64,000 nucleotides of DNA from Hyphomicrobiales bacterium (lineage in GTDB: Bacteria; Pseudomonadota; Alphaproteobacteria; Rhizobiales; Rhizobiaceae), in NCBI GenBank assembly GCA_900468805.1, contig UEIF01000006.1, forward strand, positions 1-64,000. Direction: 5' to 3'. Positions 18,105-26,858 of this stretch are shown here, piece by piece; position 1 is the first letter of the stretch, and the number at the start of each line of letters is the position of its first letter. The notes beneath the pieces are model-generated. The model was not told the origin of the DNA, searched no databases, and worked only from the letters and a program-made list of their open reading frames with translations. The position numbers were made by a program, and so were the translations under genes.

Positions 18105-19430
18105 CTACTGATTGGCGGACTGGAAGTCGCGCAGCTGTTCGTTGCCACGTACGACCACGGAATCCAGCGCTTCCTTGGCCGTTTTCTTGCCCGACAGGAG
18201 GGCGGCGAATTCATCGTCGATGATGCCGCGGACCTGAACGTAATTGCCGAAGCGGATGCCCTTTGAATTGTCCGTCGGCGTCACGCGCGTCAGCTGCTTG
18301 ATGCCGATATCAGTACCTGGGTTCTTGTCGTAATAGCCCTGATCCTGCCCGAGCTTGTAGGCCGCTTCGGTGATCGGCAGGTAACCGGAGAACTGATGCC
18401 AGCCGGCCTGAACCTCGGGCTTTTGCAGATAGGTGTAGAACTTTGCGACACCCTTGTATTCGTCCTCGGGCCGTCCCTTGAGCGTCCACAGCGTGGCGCC
18501 GCCAATGATGGAATTCAGAGGCTGCTCGATGACATCATTATAGTATGGAAGAGGAGCAAAACCGACTTCGAAGCCCTTGGCGTTGTTGACGACGCCCGCC
18601 CGGCCCGCCGACGAGTTCATGTACATCGCACATTCCTGCGAATAGAACATCGGCGGGGCGTTGTCGCCGCCGCCCGGTCCGCCGTACTTGAACAGTCCTT
18701 CATCCTGCCATTTTTTCAAGTTGTCCCAATGGCGAACAGTCAGGTCGTTGTTGAATGTGAATTCGGCATCAAGGCCACCAAAGCCGTTGGCCTTGGTCGA
18801 ATAGGGCTTGTCGTGCAGTGCATTGAGATTTTCGGTCTGAATCCAGGAGATCCAGGCGCTGGTGAAACCGCACTTGGCAGCACCAGACTCCATGATTTTG
18901 CGCGAGAATGCCTCGACCTCGGCCCATGTCTTCGGCGGCGTTTCGGGGTCGAGCCCCGCCTTTTTGAAGACATCCTTATTGTAGTACATGATGGGGGTCG
19001 AAGAGTTGAATGGCAAAGACAGGACGTTGCCGCTGGTATCGGAATAATAACCGACGACCGGCGCAATAAACTTGCTTTGGTCCCAAGCTTCCCCTTCGTC
19101 CTTCATGAGCTGGTAGACAGGATAGATGGCGCCTTGCGCTGCCATCATCGTTCCGGTTCCGACCTCGTAGACCTGAACGATCGCGGGCTGCTGGTTGGCG
19201 CGGAAAGCGGCAATGGCGCCGGTCAGGGTCTCGTCATAGGTACCCTTGAAGACGGGCACGATCTCGTAGTCGGCCTGTGACGCATTGAAGCCCTTGGCGA
19301 TTTCCTCCAATTTCGCACCGTTCTCGCCGCCCATCGCGTGCCACCACTGAATCTTGGTCGCCGCCATGGCCGGAGCGCTCAAGGACAGACTCAGCAGACC
19401 CGCAGACAGATAATAAGCAGCCTTATTCAT
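18105..19430 (-). CDS. ugpB: Glycerol-3-phosphate ABC transporter substrate-binding protein
   Basis: This 441-residue periplasmic protein has a 23-residue Sec signal peptide ending APAMA. The mature part follows UgpB closely: IQWWHAMGGENG at its start, the VPVFKGTYDETL segment, AIVQVYEVGTGTMMA, VVGYYSD and LPFNSSTPIMYYNKDVFKKA. These are the regions that hold glycerol 3-phosphate and glycerophosphocholine in UgpB. A GGGAG ribosome-binding site precedes the ATG. It heads a seven-gene minus-strand operon (importer, phosphodiesterase, regulator, phosphatase) for phosphate- and carbon-yielding glycerophosphodiesters. Confidence 0.93.
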   Translation of the reverse strand: MNKAAYYLSAGLLSLSLSAPAMAATKIQWWHAMGGENGAKLEEIAKGFNASQADYEIVPVFKGTYDETLTGAIAAFRANQQPAIVQVYEVGTGTMMAAQGAIYPVYQLMKDEGEAWDQSKFIAPVVGYYSDTSGNVLSLPFNSSTPIMYYNKDVFKKAGLDPETPPKTWAEVEAFSRKIMESGAAKCGFTSAWISWIQTENLNALHDKPYSTKANGFGGLDAEFTFNNDLTVRHWDNLKKWQDEGLFKYGGPGGGDNAPPMFYSQECAMYMNSSAGRAGVVNNAKGFEVGFAPLPYYNDVIEQPLNSIIGGATLWTLKGRPEDEYKGVAKFYTYLQKPEVQAGWHQFSGYLPITEAAYKLGQDQGYYDKNPGTDIGIKQLTRVTPTDNSKGIRFGNYVQVRGIIDDEFAALLSGKKTAKEALDSVVVRGNEQLRDFQSANQ

Positions 19431-19512
19431 CTCTCACTCCCAATGTTGATGTTTGGAGCCTCCGCTCCGAACGCGCCGCAACCCTACCAGCTGACATTCA
19501 TATTGCAATCGC

Positions 19513-19534
19513 CAAATGTTCAAATGAACATTTG
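19513..19534. promoter_or_regulatory. GlpR-like operator 1 upstream of ugpB
   Basis: CAAATGTTCA at 19513-19522 and TGAACATTTG at 19525-19534 form a perfect inverted repeat with a 2-bp centre, about 83 bp upstream of the ugpB start. The core TGTTCNNNNGAACA is like the operator recognised by GlpR of E. coli. The DeoR-family protein encoded at 13634 is the likely binder. Confidence 0.65.
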
Positions 19535-19658
19535 CGCTAACCCGCATTCAAGGATGGCTCCAAATGTGAAGAATTTTCGAAAAGGCTATAGCGATGTTCA
19601 TGTCTTTTCGCGACGAACGGCGTCCTGTGCGGGCTTAAATGCTCCCACGATAAAAGGT

Positions 19659-19680
19659 CATATGTTCGAATGAATATAAG
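19659..19680. promoter_or_regulatory. GlpR-like operator 2 upstream of ugpB
   Basis: CATATGTTCGAATGAATATAAG matches operator 1 at 17 of 22 positions in the same register. Its centre lies 146 bp from that of operator 1, close to 14 helical turns, which would suit repression by DNA looping. Confidence 0.5.
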
Positions 19681-20228
19681 ACAGATCTTGAACCGATCGG
19701 ACGTGCCGCATTCAGTTCCGGGCAGTTTCGCTGATTTGGTGCATGCACGCCGCACCGATCCGTAAGGATCGGCCGGAAACAAGGAAGCGCATTGGAGCGG
19801 CGGCGCGCAAGGCGGCGGAAAACGGGAACTCGCGTCAAACGAGGGCGTGAGAAAGCGCAACGACGGGCTAGAGACCTGGCCAGGTCGGGGTAGCTACTAG
19901 TAAAATGATGTGGCCGACGCCGAGGTGACAATGCCCCCTTGGCCAAATGCGCAAGCCGGTGAACACGTAAGATCATATTGCAATCAAAAAAAAATTTCAT
20001 GTAAAAAAAATCAAAAATTAGCTGTGTTTCTTGTGGTCCGGCGTCGAGAATATTCGAATTTTAATTCGTTATTACAGTATATTAATTAGTTCCATCGCCG
20101 CGGGTCGTGAAAGTTTTTGTTGAGCGCAAGCCATTTTTTTACAGCGCTCTTTTTTCGAATTTTACAGGTGTTGAAATTTTTATTGCAAAGAAGATTTAGC
20201 GGGTTCTTAATCGAAAAAAAGGAACCCC
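19681..20228. other. Intergenic region with dispersed-repeat fragment and AT-rich promoter
   Basis: No gene was recognised. Positions 19831-19865 carry a short match to a dispersed repeat (see 44680 and 28907). The last 250 bp are strikingly AT-rich, with A-runs at 19984-20015 and the palindromic CGAATTTTAATTCG near 20055, and probably hold the promoter and regulator site for the operon starting at 20229. Confidence 0.5.
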
Positions 20229-21650
20229 ATGATGCTCACCAGGTCCGAACGCGCTCCCGCACCATTTTCTGCTGAAGCCCTTCTCGACGGATTTCAGCCC
20301 AGCTTCGAATTCGAGCCGATCAATCCATTGCCGGAAGAGGAATTTGCAGAACGTCTGCGCCATATCCGCCGCGAGGCCACCGTGGCCGGCCATGACGTCA
20401 TCCTCGTCCATGCCGATACCATCGGCTCCTATCGCGTATCGAATTCGTATCTGCGCTACATCTGCGACTGGATGCGCGAAGGCGTGCTCGTCATCCCGAC
20501 GGACGAGGACTTGCCGATGGCGCTGTTCTCCTTCTTCAGCAGTTCCGTCCTGTTGCCCCCGGCTGGCGAACCCGTGCTTGTCGACGATATCTGGCAGATC
20601 GGCACCTGGGGACGTGAAACCTATAATCGCCCCGGCCGCGCCGTCGATCGTGTCGTCCAGGCCGTTGCCACGCATCTGGAGGGACGAGGATTTGCCTGCA
20701 GCCAGATCGGGCTCTTCGGCGACGCCACCTCCTCACCCTGTTGGGACGGCCTGAAGGCCCGCCTGCCGCGCAGCCACTTCGTTGCCGATGCCGGCATCAT
20801 CGAACGGATGCAGCGGCGGCGAAGCAAGCGGGAGCAGGCGATCGTGCGTGCCGCGGCGCAACTTGCCGACATCGGCATCCAGGCCGCCTATCACGTCACC
20901 CGCCCGGGTGTCACCGACCACCAGATCTATGCCGCCTTCACCTATGCGCAGATGGCGCGCGGCGGCGAGTGGGGCGACGGCTATCAGATCGGGGTCAATC
21001 GCTTCGGCACCCATTGCGGCAAGCCCTATGGTCATGTCGTCAGCCCCGGCGACCTCGTCAATCTCTATATTTCAAGCGTCAGCTATCACGGCTACTCAGC
21101 GCAGATCGCCCGCATGATCGCCGTCGGCGACATCACCGATGAACAGGAAGAAGTCCTGCAGATGTGCGTCGAAGGCGTCGAGGCGGCAGCGGCATGTGTG
21201 CGCCCGGGTGTCTTGGTCTCCGAAGTCGCCAACGCATCGTTCGAGCCCTATATCCGGCGTGGATACCTGAAATCGGCCGACAGTCGAACGATGCCTTACA
21301 ATTGGCAATCGAATGAGGACGGATCGCCCCGCCAGATTCCGCGCAGCTATGTGGCTGACGCCGATTGGGAGCGGCAGGGACGCCGGCTCATGCATGTCTA
21401 TCCGGCGACCAAAGGGCCGCACAATCCCAATGTCGGTCATTCCGTTTCGATGGCCAAATTCAAGCCCTACAACATCGCCTCCAACAATCATGACCGGCTG
21501 GAGGAAGGGATGACCTTCGTCCTGCATTCGCAGTGGCTGGATCCGATGGTGGCGGGCTGCAATGTCGGTGACTGCTATCTCGTCACCGACGACGGCTGCG
21601 AGAATCTCAGCTGCAACACACCGCTGGCGCCTTACCGCGTCAAGGCCTGA
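20229..21650 (+). CDS. M24-family (creatinase-like) protein without the usual metal ligands
   Basis: This 473-residue protein has the creatinase N-terminal domain and a pita-bread C-terminal domain (M24 superfamily, which includes Xaa-Pro aminopeptidases and creatinase). The positions that normally bind two metal ions are not conserved: the first Asp strand reads GDLVNLYISSVSYHGYS, and the late Glu strands read FVLHSQW and GCNVGDCYLV. Creatinase itself lacks these metals, so this is more likely a metal-independent C-N hydrolase than a peptidase. It is the first gene of an operon with an ABC importer and an Asp/Glu racemase-family gene, which suggests a nitrogenous imported substrate. The start at 20229 is the first of two adjacent ATG codons. 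Confidence 0.8.
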   Translation: MMLTRSERAPAPFSAEALLDGFQPSFEFEPINPLPEEEFAERLRHIRREATVAGHDVILVHADTIGSYRVSNSYLRYICDWMREGVLVIPTDEDLPMALFSFFSSSVLLPPAGEPVLVDDIWQIGTWGRETYNRPGRAVDRVVQAVATHLEGRGFACSQIGLFGDATSSPCWDGLKARLPRSHFVADAGIIERMQRRRSKREQAIVRAAAQLADIGIQAAYHVTRPGVTDHQIYAAFTYAQMARGGEWGDGYQIGVNRFGTHCGKPYGHVVSPGDLVNLYISSVSYHGYSAQIARMIAVGDITDEQEEVLQMCVEGVEAAAACVRPGVLVSEVANASFEPYIRRGYLKSADSRTMPYNWQSNEDGSPRQIPRSYVADADWERQGRRLMHVYPATKGPHNPNVGHSVSMAKFKPYNIASNNHDRLEEGMTFVLHSQWLDPMVAGCNVGDCYLVTDDGCENLSCNTPLAPYRVKA

Positions 21651-21699
21651 CCCAAGAACAACAATAACTCGACAAAACAAACAAAAGAGGTGAACGAAA

Positions 21700-22929
21700 A
21701 TGAACAGAATTTCCCTGCTATCCAGTGCGTGCGCCGTTATCGTGGCATTGGCTGCGGCAGTACCCGCCATGGCGCAAGACAAGGTGAAACTCGTCGTCTC
21801 GAATTCCCAATGGCTCGACGCCTTGCGCGGCGACGCCCTGTGGAAGGCGGTCAAGGCCTATGAAAAACATGCGCCGAATGTGCAACTCGAAGCCCTCGGC
21901 ATCCCGTCGAAGGATTACGGCGACCGGCTGATGACCGAATTCGGCGCCGGCCAGGGCCCCGATGTGGCGATCATTCAGGAAGGCGTCTTCTTTGCATTGG
22001 CCGATGCCGGCCATCTCGTCGATGTCGGTTCGGCGACGGAAGGTGTCTCGCTCAACGCGACGGCAAAAAACGGCATCGTCGACGGCGTGACGCTCGGCGT
22101 TCCTTGGCAGCGCGCGGCCTATGCGCTGATCTATAACGGCAAGCTCACCGATGCTGCCGGCGCTGCCGTGCCGAAAACCATCGACGAACTCATCGAGAAC
22201 GCCAAGACGGTGCAGGACAAGACCGGCGCCGTCGGCTTCACCTCGCGCCACCAGATCAACGACTTCTCCGGCTTTTACATGGATTTCCAGAGCTGGGCCT
22301 ATGGCTATGGCGTCAACTGGGTCAACGACAAGGGCAAATTGACCATCGATACGCCCGAAGCCGTCCAGGCGGTAACCGCGTTCAAGAAGATGTACGATGC
22401 GAAGATCATCCCCGTCGGCGATGACATGCCGACCCAGCGCACGCGCTTCAAGGAAGGCCGGGTCGGCTTCAGCATCGACAACTCAGGCGGAACGCTGAAC
22501 ATCGCTTCCGGCGGGACCATCAAGAGCGCCGAGATGCATGCCGCACCCCTGCCCTTCCCCAATCCGGGCGCCCATCAGCAGATCTATGTCGTCGTCAACG
22601 CCAACGGCAAACATCCCGACGAGGCCAAGGACTTCCTGAAATGGCTGATGAGCCCGGAAGGTCAGACCGAACTGCGCAAAGCGTCCGGGCCGGACATGCT
22701 GGCGACCGACGTGCCGCTGACCGAAGACTTCGTCGCCGCCAACCCCTGGGCTCCCGTCTTTGCCGAGATTGCCCAGAAGTCGCGCTCGGTTCTCATCCCC
22801 GGCTACGAGGTCGAGACGACGCAGATCATGCGCCCCGTCATGGAGGCCGTCGAGGAAGTGCTCATTAACGGAACCGACCCCGCCGCAGCGCTCGCAAAGG
22901 CTCAGGAGAAAGTCGACGGCATGTTCTGA
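21700..22929 (+). CDS. ABC transporter substrate-binding protein (sugar/oligosaccharide class)
   Basis: This 409-residue extracellular binding protein of the MalE/UgpB class has a 24-residue Sec signal peptide ending VPAMAQ. The mature region contains the typical MTEFGAGQGPDVAIIQEG, GVPWQRAAYALIYN and FLKWLMSPEGQTEL segments. An AAAGAGG ribosome-binding site precedes the ATG. It belongs with the two permeases and the ATPase encoded directly downstream. Although the family mostly binds sugars, the neighbouring creatinase-like and racemase-like genes leave open a different ligand. Confidence 0.88.
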   Translation: MNRISLLSSACAVIVALAAAVPAMAQDKVKLVVSNSQWLDALRGDALWKAVKAYEKHAPNVQLEALGIPSKDYGDRLMTEFGAGQGPDVAIIQEGVFFALADAGHLVDVGSATEGVSLNATAKNGIVDGVTLGVPWQRAAYALIYNGKLTDAAGAAVPKTIDELIENAKTVQDKTGAVGFTSRHQINDFSGFYMDFQSWAYGYGVNWVNDKGKLTIDTPEAVQAVTAFKKMYDAKIIPVGDDMPTQRTRFKEGRVGFSIDNSGGTLNIASGGTIKSAEMHAAPLPFPNPGAHQQIYVVVNANGKHPDEAKDFLKWLMSPEGQTELRKASGPDMLATDVPLTEDFVAANPWAPVFAEIAQKSRSVLIPGYEVETTQIMRPVMEAVEEVLINGTDPAAALAKAQEKVDGMF

Positions 22930-22961
22930 GGAACAGCCGCCGCTTGAGAAGGAATTGGGCC

Positions 22962-23912
22962 ATGACTGAACAAACCCTGCTGGAGCGGCCCATGGCCGTC
23001 CCAGCATACTCCGCCCGAAAATCCGGGACCCGCAGGAGGCTGAACGGGCTTCTGCCTTATGCCTTCGTCATACCTCCGGCCCTTTATCTGCTGGTGTTCA
23101 TGTTCTGGCCGCTCGGCAGGCAGATCTATCTGAGCCTGACCCGCACGCGGCTTGCCAATCCGAACCGCAGCACTTTCATCGGATTGCGGAATTACGAAAG
23201 GCTGCTCGACAATCCCGATTTCTACACGACGCTGCAGATCACCCTGATCTACTCCGTCATGGCTGTCGTGATCGGCGTTGCCGTCGGATTCGTCGCTGCG
23301 CTTGCGCTGAACCGGCCGTTTCCCGGACGCACCCTGGTGCGCGGCGTCCTGCTGTTCGGCTGGGCAGTTCCCAATGTCGCCGCTGCCCTCGTATGGCTGT
23401 GGATCTTCAACGAGCGGTCAGGCATCCTCAACACGATCGTCACCGGTCTCGGTCTCGAACGGATTTCCTGGCTGACCAGCACCGAAATGGCGCTGCCTTC
23501 GATCCTCCTCGTGACGGCGTGGCAGGTCGCGCCCTTCGTCATGCTGGTGATGCTGGCGGCACTTCAATCCGTTCCAGAGGAAGTGAAGGAGGCGGCAGTG
23601 GTCGACGGAGCCGACAAGCTCAATGTCTTCAGGGCCGTGACGCTGCCGCACATCCTGCCGACATTGCAGCTCGTTTCCCTGTTGGTCATGGTCTGGTCGA
23701 TCCGCCGCTTCGACATCATCTACCTCCTGACAGGCGGCGGTCCGGTCGGAAGCACCAGCACGCTGATCGTCAAGCTACGGCAGGTCGCCTTCGAGAATCA
23801 TGACCTTGGCCTCTCCAGCACCTATGGCGTGGTCGGCCTGATCCTGGCGCTATCGGTCGCCGCAATCCACGCGCTCTTCAATCACCGCCGCCAGAAAATG
23901 AGTTCGCGATGA
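22962..23912 (+). CDS. ABC transporter permease (MalF/UgpA type)
   Basis: This is a 316-residue inner-membrane permease with six hydrophobic segments and the EAA loop VPEEVKEAAVVDGADKLNVF near residue 205. ATG 22962 is chosen over a TTG six codons upstream because AAGGA lies at a suitable distance. The N-terminus carries a basic stretch (RKSGTRRRLNG) before the first helix. It overlaps the next permease gene by four bases and forms a heterodimer with it. Confidence 0.9.
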   Translation: MTEQTLLERPMAVPAYSARKSGTRRRLNGLLPYAFVIPPALYLLVFMFWPLGRQIYLSLTRTRLANPNRSTFIGLRNYERLLDNPDFYTTLQITLIYSVMAVVIGVAVGFVAALALNRPFPGRTLVRGVLLFGWAVPNVAAALVWLWIFNERSGILNTIVTGLGLERISWLTSTEMALPSILLVTAWQVAPFVMLVMLAALQSVPEEVKEAAVVDGADKLNVFRAVTLPHILPTLQLVSLLVMVWSIRRFDIIYLLTGGGPVGSTSTLIVKLRQVAFENHDLGLSSTYGVVGLILALSVAAIHALFNHRRQKMSSR

Positions 23913-24745
23913 GCAATCTCCATCAAATTCCGACCCGCCTGCTGCATATCCTGCTCGTACTGGCGCTCACGGTCTTCGGCGGCTTTCCGATCTACTGGAT
24001 GGCGACGACTGCACTTTCGCTGAATTCCGAACTGTACAACAGCGGCCAGATACCTTGGCCGCAGCTTGCCAACCTGCCGGGCATGATCGCTGAACTCGCC
24101 CAGTTGCCTTTGATGCGCTGGCTTGTGAATACCAGCATCGTGGCCGTGGGAACCACCGTTCTCAGCCTGGTTCTCGCCGCCCTTGCCGGCTATTCACTCA
24201 GCCGCTTCAAGTTTCACGGCAAGAGCATTCTCGGCTTCCTGATGTTCATGACGCAGGTCGTTCCCGAGGCGCTGATCCTCGTGCCGCTCTACGCCATGTT
24301 CATCACGCTCGGCCTTCTCAACAGCCTGTTCGGGCTGGTGCTCGCCAATGTCGGCTTCTCGCTGCCGGTCGCCGCCTTTATCATCAAGGGCGCCATCGAT
24401 GCCGTTCCCTACGAGATCGAAGAATCGGCCGTCATCGACAATTGCCCGCGCATCAGCGTGCTGACGATGATCATCCTGCCGATCATCGCGCCGTCAATGG
24501 CGGCGGCCGCGGTGATTTCCTTTTTCGCCGGCTGGAACGAATATCTCTTCGCCTCAACCTTCCTGATGGACAGAGATCTGTGGCCGGCCAGCGTCGGGCT
24601 CGCATCCTTCGTCGGCCAGTACGAGACGCCGCTTTCGGCGGTCATGGGGGCGGCTTTGATCTTCAGCCTCCCGGCTGTCGTCTTCTTCCTTCTCATCCAA
24701 CGCAAGATCGTCGCCGGCATCACCGCCGGTGCAGTTAAGGGATAG
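23909..24745 (+). CDS. ABC transporter permease (MalG type)
   Basis: This is a 278-residue permease with six transmembrane segments. The conserved cytoplasmic loop reads VPYEIEESAVIDNCPRISVL, in which a glutamate and an isoleucine-aspartate pair replace the more usual EAA...DGA sequence, within the variation seen in the family. It is coupled to the upstream permease (4-bp overlap) and followed after five bases by the ATPase gene. Confidence 0.9.
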   Translation: MSNLHQIPTRLLHILLVLALTVFGGFPIYWMATTALSLNSELYNSGQIPWPQLANLPGMIAELAQLPLMRWLVNTSIVAVGTTVLSLVLAALAGYSLSRFKFHGKSILGFLMFMTQVVPEALILVPLYAMFITLGLLNSLFGLVLANVGFSLPVAAFIIKGAIDAVPYEIEESAVIDNCPRISVLTMIILPIIAPSMAAAAVISFFAGWNEYLFASTFLMDRDLWPASVGLASFVGQYETPLSAVMGAALIFSLPAVVFFLLIQRKIVAGITAGAVKG

Positions 24746-24749
24746 AGCC

Positions 24750-25931
24750 ATGCCTCAGATCACCATGAAAGGCGTCAGCAAGAACTTCGGCGACGTCACC
24801 GTCATTCCCCGGTTCGATGCCTCGATCGATGACGGCGAATTCCTCGTCCTCCTCGGGCCCTCGGGCTGCGGCAAATCCACCCTGCTGCGCATGATCGCCG
24901 GACTGACCGATATCACCGCGGGCACCCTCAGTTTCGATGGCGAGGATGTCAACGAATGGACGCCCAGCCGACGTGGCGTCGCCTTCGTGTTTCAGTCCTA
25001 TGCGCTTTATCCGCATATGACGGTGCGCGAAAATATCGCCTTCCCGTTGCTGATGGACGCGTTCCGCAAATGGCACCACATACCGCTCGTCAGCAGCGTT
25101 ATGCGCTGGAAGCTGATGCGCCGTCCCGATATCGTCGAACGCACCAACCAGATCGCCGAACAGCTGGAACTGGCGCCCCTGATGGACCGGCGCCCGGCGA
25201 GCCTGTCCGGCGGCCAACGTCAGCGCGTCGCCCTCGCCCGCTCGCTGGTACGAGATCCATCGCTCTACCTTCTGGATGAGCCGCTCTCCAATCTCGATGC
25301 CAAACTGCGCACACAGATGCGTTCTGAGATATCCACCCTGCATCAGCGCGTCCGCAAGACCTTCGTCTACGTCACCCACGATCAGGTCGAGGCCATGACG
25401 ATGGCGACGAAGATCATCGTCATGAATCGCGGCGAGATTCAGCAGATCGGCACGCCTGATGAAATCTATGAGAATCCGGCAAACACCTTCGTCGCCCGCT
25501 TCGTCGGTGCGCCTCCGATGAACCTTCTCACCGTCAGGCGGCAGGGGCAGCAGCTGACGCTCGAGGGCGGCGCAACCTTCACGCATCCAGGCGAGCTGCA
25601 TGCCGAAAAGACGCTGATCCTCGGCTTGCGGCCCGAGCGGCTGAAATTGCAATCGGCAGAACAGCCCGGCATTCCCGTCGAAGTGAGCCTGGTCGAAAAA
25701 CTCGGTGCCGAAGTCATCCTCGGATGCCGCCTCGTGCATCCCGGCGACAGGCAATCCGGCGACCTCTTGCGGCAGGATCTGGTCTTCGTGCGCATTTCCG
25801 GCAATCCGCATGTCGCGATCGGCACACGGGCATCGCTTGGATACGATCCGGCGGGCGTGAACTGGTATTCGACCGAGACCGGCAAGGCGCTGCATTCAGC
25901 TCCTGCTCCCCTGCTCTCCTGCAGCGCCTGA
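24750..25931 (+). CDS. ABC transporter ATP-binding protein (MalK/UgpC type)
   Basis: This is a 393-residue ATPase: Walker [15 protein letters not shown]-loop VFQSYALYPHMTV, signature [14 protein letters not shown], Walker [13 protein letters not shown], switch histidine in YVTHDQ, and a C-terminal TOBE-type domain with GLRPERLKL. Compared with UgpC it has an insertion of about 20 residues (around FRKWHHIPLVSSVMRWK) between the Q-loop and the signature, seen in some importers of this group. ATG 24750 is preferred to an upstream in-frame start at 24729 because the motif MPQITMKGVSK is the usual beginning. Confidence 0.9.
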   Translation: MPQITMKGVSKNFGDVTVIPRFDASIDDGEFLVLLGPSGCGKSTLLRMIAGLTDITAGTLSFDGEDVNEWTPSRRGVAFVFQSYALYPHMTVRENIAFPLLMDAFRKWHHIPLVSSVMRWKLMRRPDIVERTNQIAEQLELAPLMDRRPASLSGGQRQRVALARSLVRDPSLYLLDEPLSNLDAKLRTQMRSEISTLHQRVRKTFVYVTHDQVEAMTMATKIIVMNRGEIQQIGTPDEIYENPANTFVARFVGAPPMNLLTVRRQGQQLTLEGGATFTHPGELHAEKTLILGLRPERLKLQSAEQPGIPVEVSLVEKLGAEVILGCRLVHPGDRQSGDLLRQDLVFVRISGNPHVAIGTRASLGYDPAGVNWYSTETGKALHSAPAPLLSCSA

Positions 25932-25940
25932 GGAGCTCAC

Positions 25941-26858
25941 ATGTTCGATTTTCACGTCGCGGCGACAGGCCACAGCCTGAACTACCTTCCGCACTATGTC
26001 GCCATGCGGCAAGGCTTCTTCGAAGCGGAGGGTCTGCGCGTCACGGTGAGCGTGCCGCGCCCCTGGGATCTGGTGCTCGAAGAACTCCGCCGCGGATCCG
26101 CCCAAGCGGCCCTCGGCGGCATCTGGGTGCCGTCGATGTATCTCGGCCGCGGCACGCGTTTTACCCCCTTCGCCCAGATCGCAGCCCGCGCGCCGCTGGC
26201 GGTCGTCGGGCGGGAAAGACCGGAAGAATTCAGCTGGGAGGGGCTGCCCGGCAGGACGGTCTTGATGAAGGGCAGCAACGGCGCAAGCGTCGGGCTCTTC
26301 TTCAAATTATGCCTGCGCGAGCATGACATCGATCCCGGGCAGGTCAGCTATATCCAGGATCTCGACGGCGCCATGCTGGCCGAGCTTTTCCATGGCGGCA
26401 TGGGCGATTATCTGATTGTCGATTACCCGAATGCGCTGCGGATGGAAGCCGAGGGCCGCGGTCACGTCGTCCAGCCGCTTGCCGTTACCGGCGGCAAGGT
26501 ACCGTGGAGCGTCTACTACGCGCTCGGCGAAAGCAATCCCGAACGGCAGGAGACCCAGACGCGGTTTGCCCGTGCCCTCAATCAGGGCATGGAATGGATA
26601 TTGGCGAGAGACCCGGAGACCTATGCCGATTTCCTGATCGAGACCTTCCCCAGCCAGCCTTTGAATATCCTATTGTCAGTTGCCCGAACTTATTTCGCCC
26701 ACGGCATGTGGACGACGCCAAGGATCGATGCGGATGGCTATCGCCGGTGGCAGGAGGGAATCATGGCAGGTCATCTCACCGCGGCTGCAATCCCCTATGA
26801 GCAACTGATCGATCCCGTTCCGACCCGGCAATGGCAAAGGGCTGAAGAAATCGCATGA
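25941..26858 (+). CDS. NMT1/THI5-like substrate-binding domain protein without signal peptide
   Basis: This 305-residue protein has the type II periplasmic-binding fold of the NitT/TauT (NMT1/THI5) class: the N-terminus runs HSLNYLPHYVAMRQGFFEAEGL, followed by LRRGSAQAALGGIW and a GRTVLMKGSNGASVG ligand loop. Such proteins are normally secreted, but here the mature-type sequence starts at once with MFDFHVA, so the product should stay in the cytoplasm. It begins nine bases after the ATPase stop and overlaps the racemase gene by four bases. It may be a cytoplasmic ligand sensor or an enzyme derived from the fold. It may instead be a start-site problem, but there is no hydrophobic leader upstream. 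Confidence 0.75.
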   Translation: MFDFHVAATGHSLNYLPHYVAMRQGFFEAEGLRVTVSVPRPWDLVLEELRRGSAQAALGGIWVPSMYLGRGTRFTPFAQIAARAPLAVVGRERPEEFSWEGLPGRTVLMKGSNGASVGLFFKLCLREHDIDPGQVSYIQDLDGAMLAELFHGGMGDYLIVDYPNALRMEAEGRGHVVQPLAVTGGKVPWSVYYALGESNPERQETQTRFARALNQGMEWILARDPETYADFLIETFPSQPLNILLSVARTYFAHGMWTTPRIDADGYRRWQEGIMAGHLTAAAIPYEQLIDPVPTRQWQRAEEIA

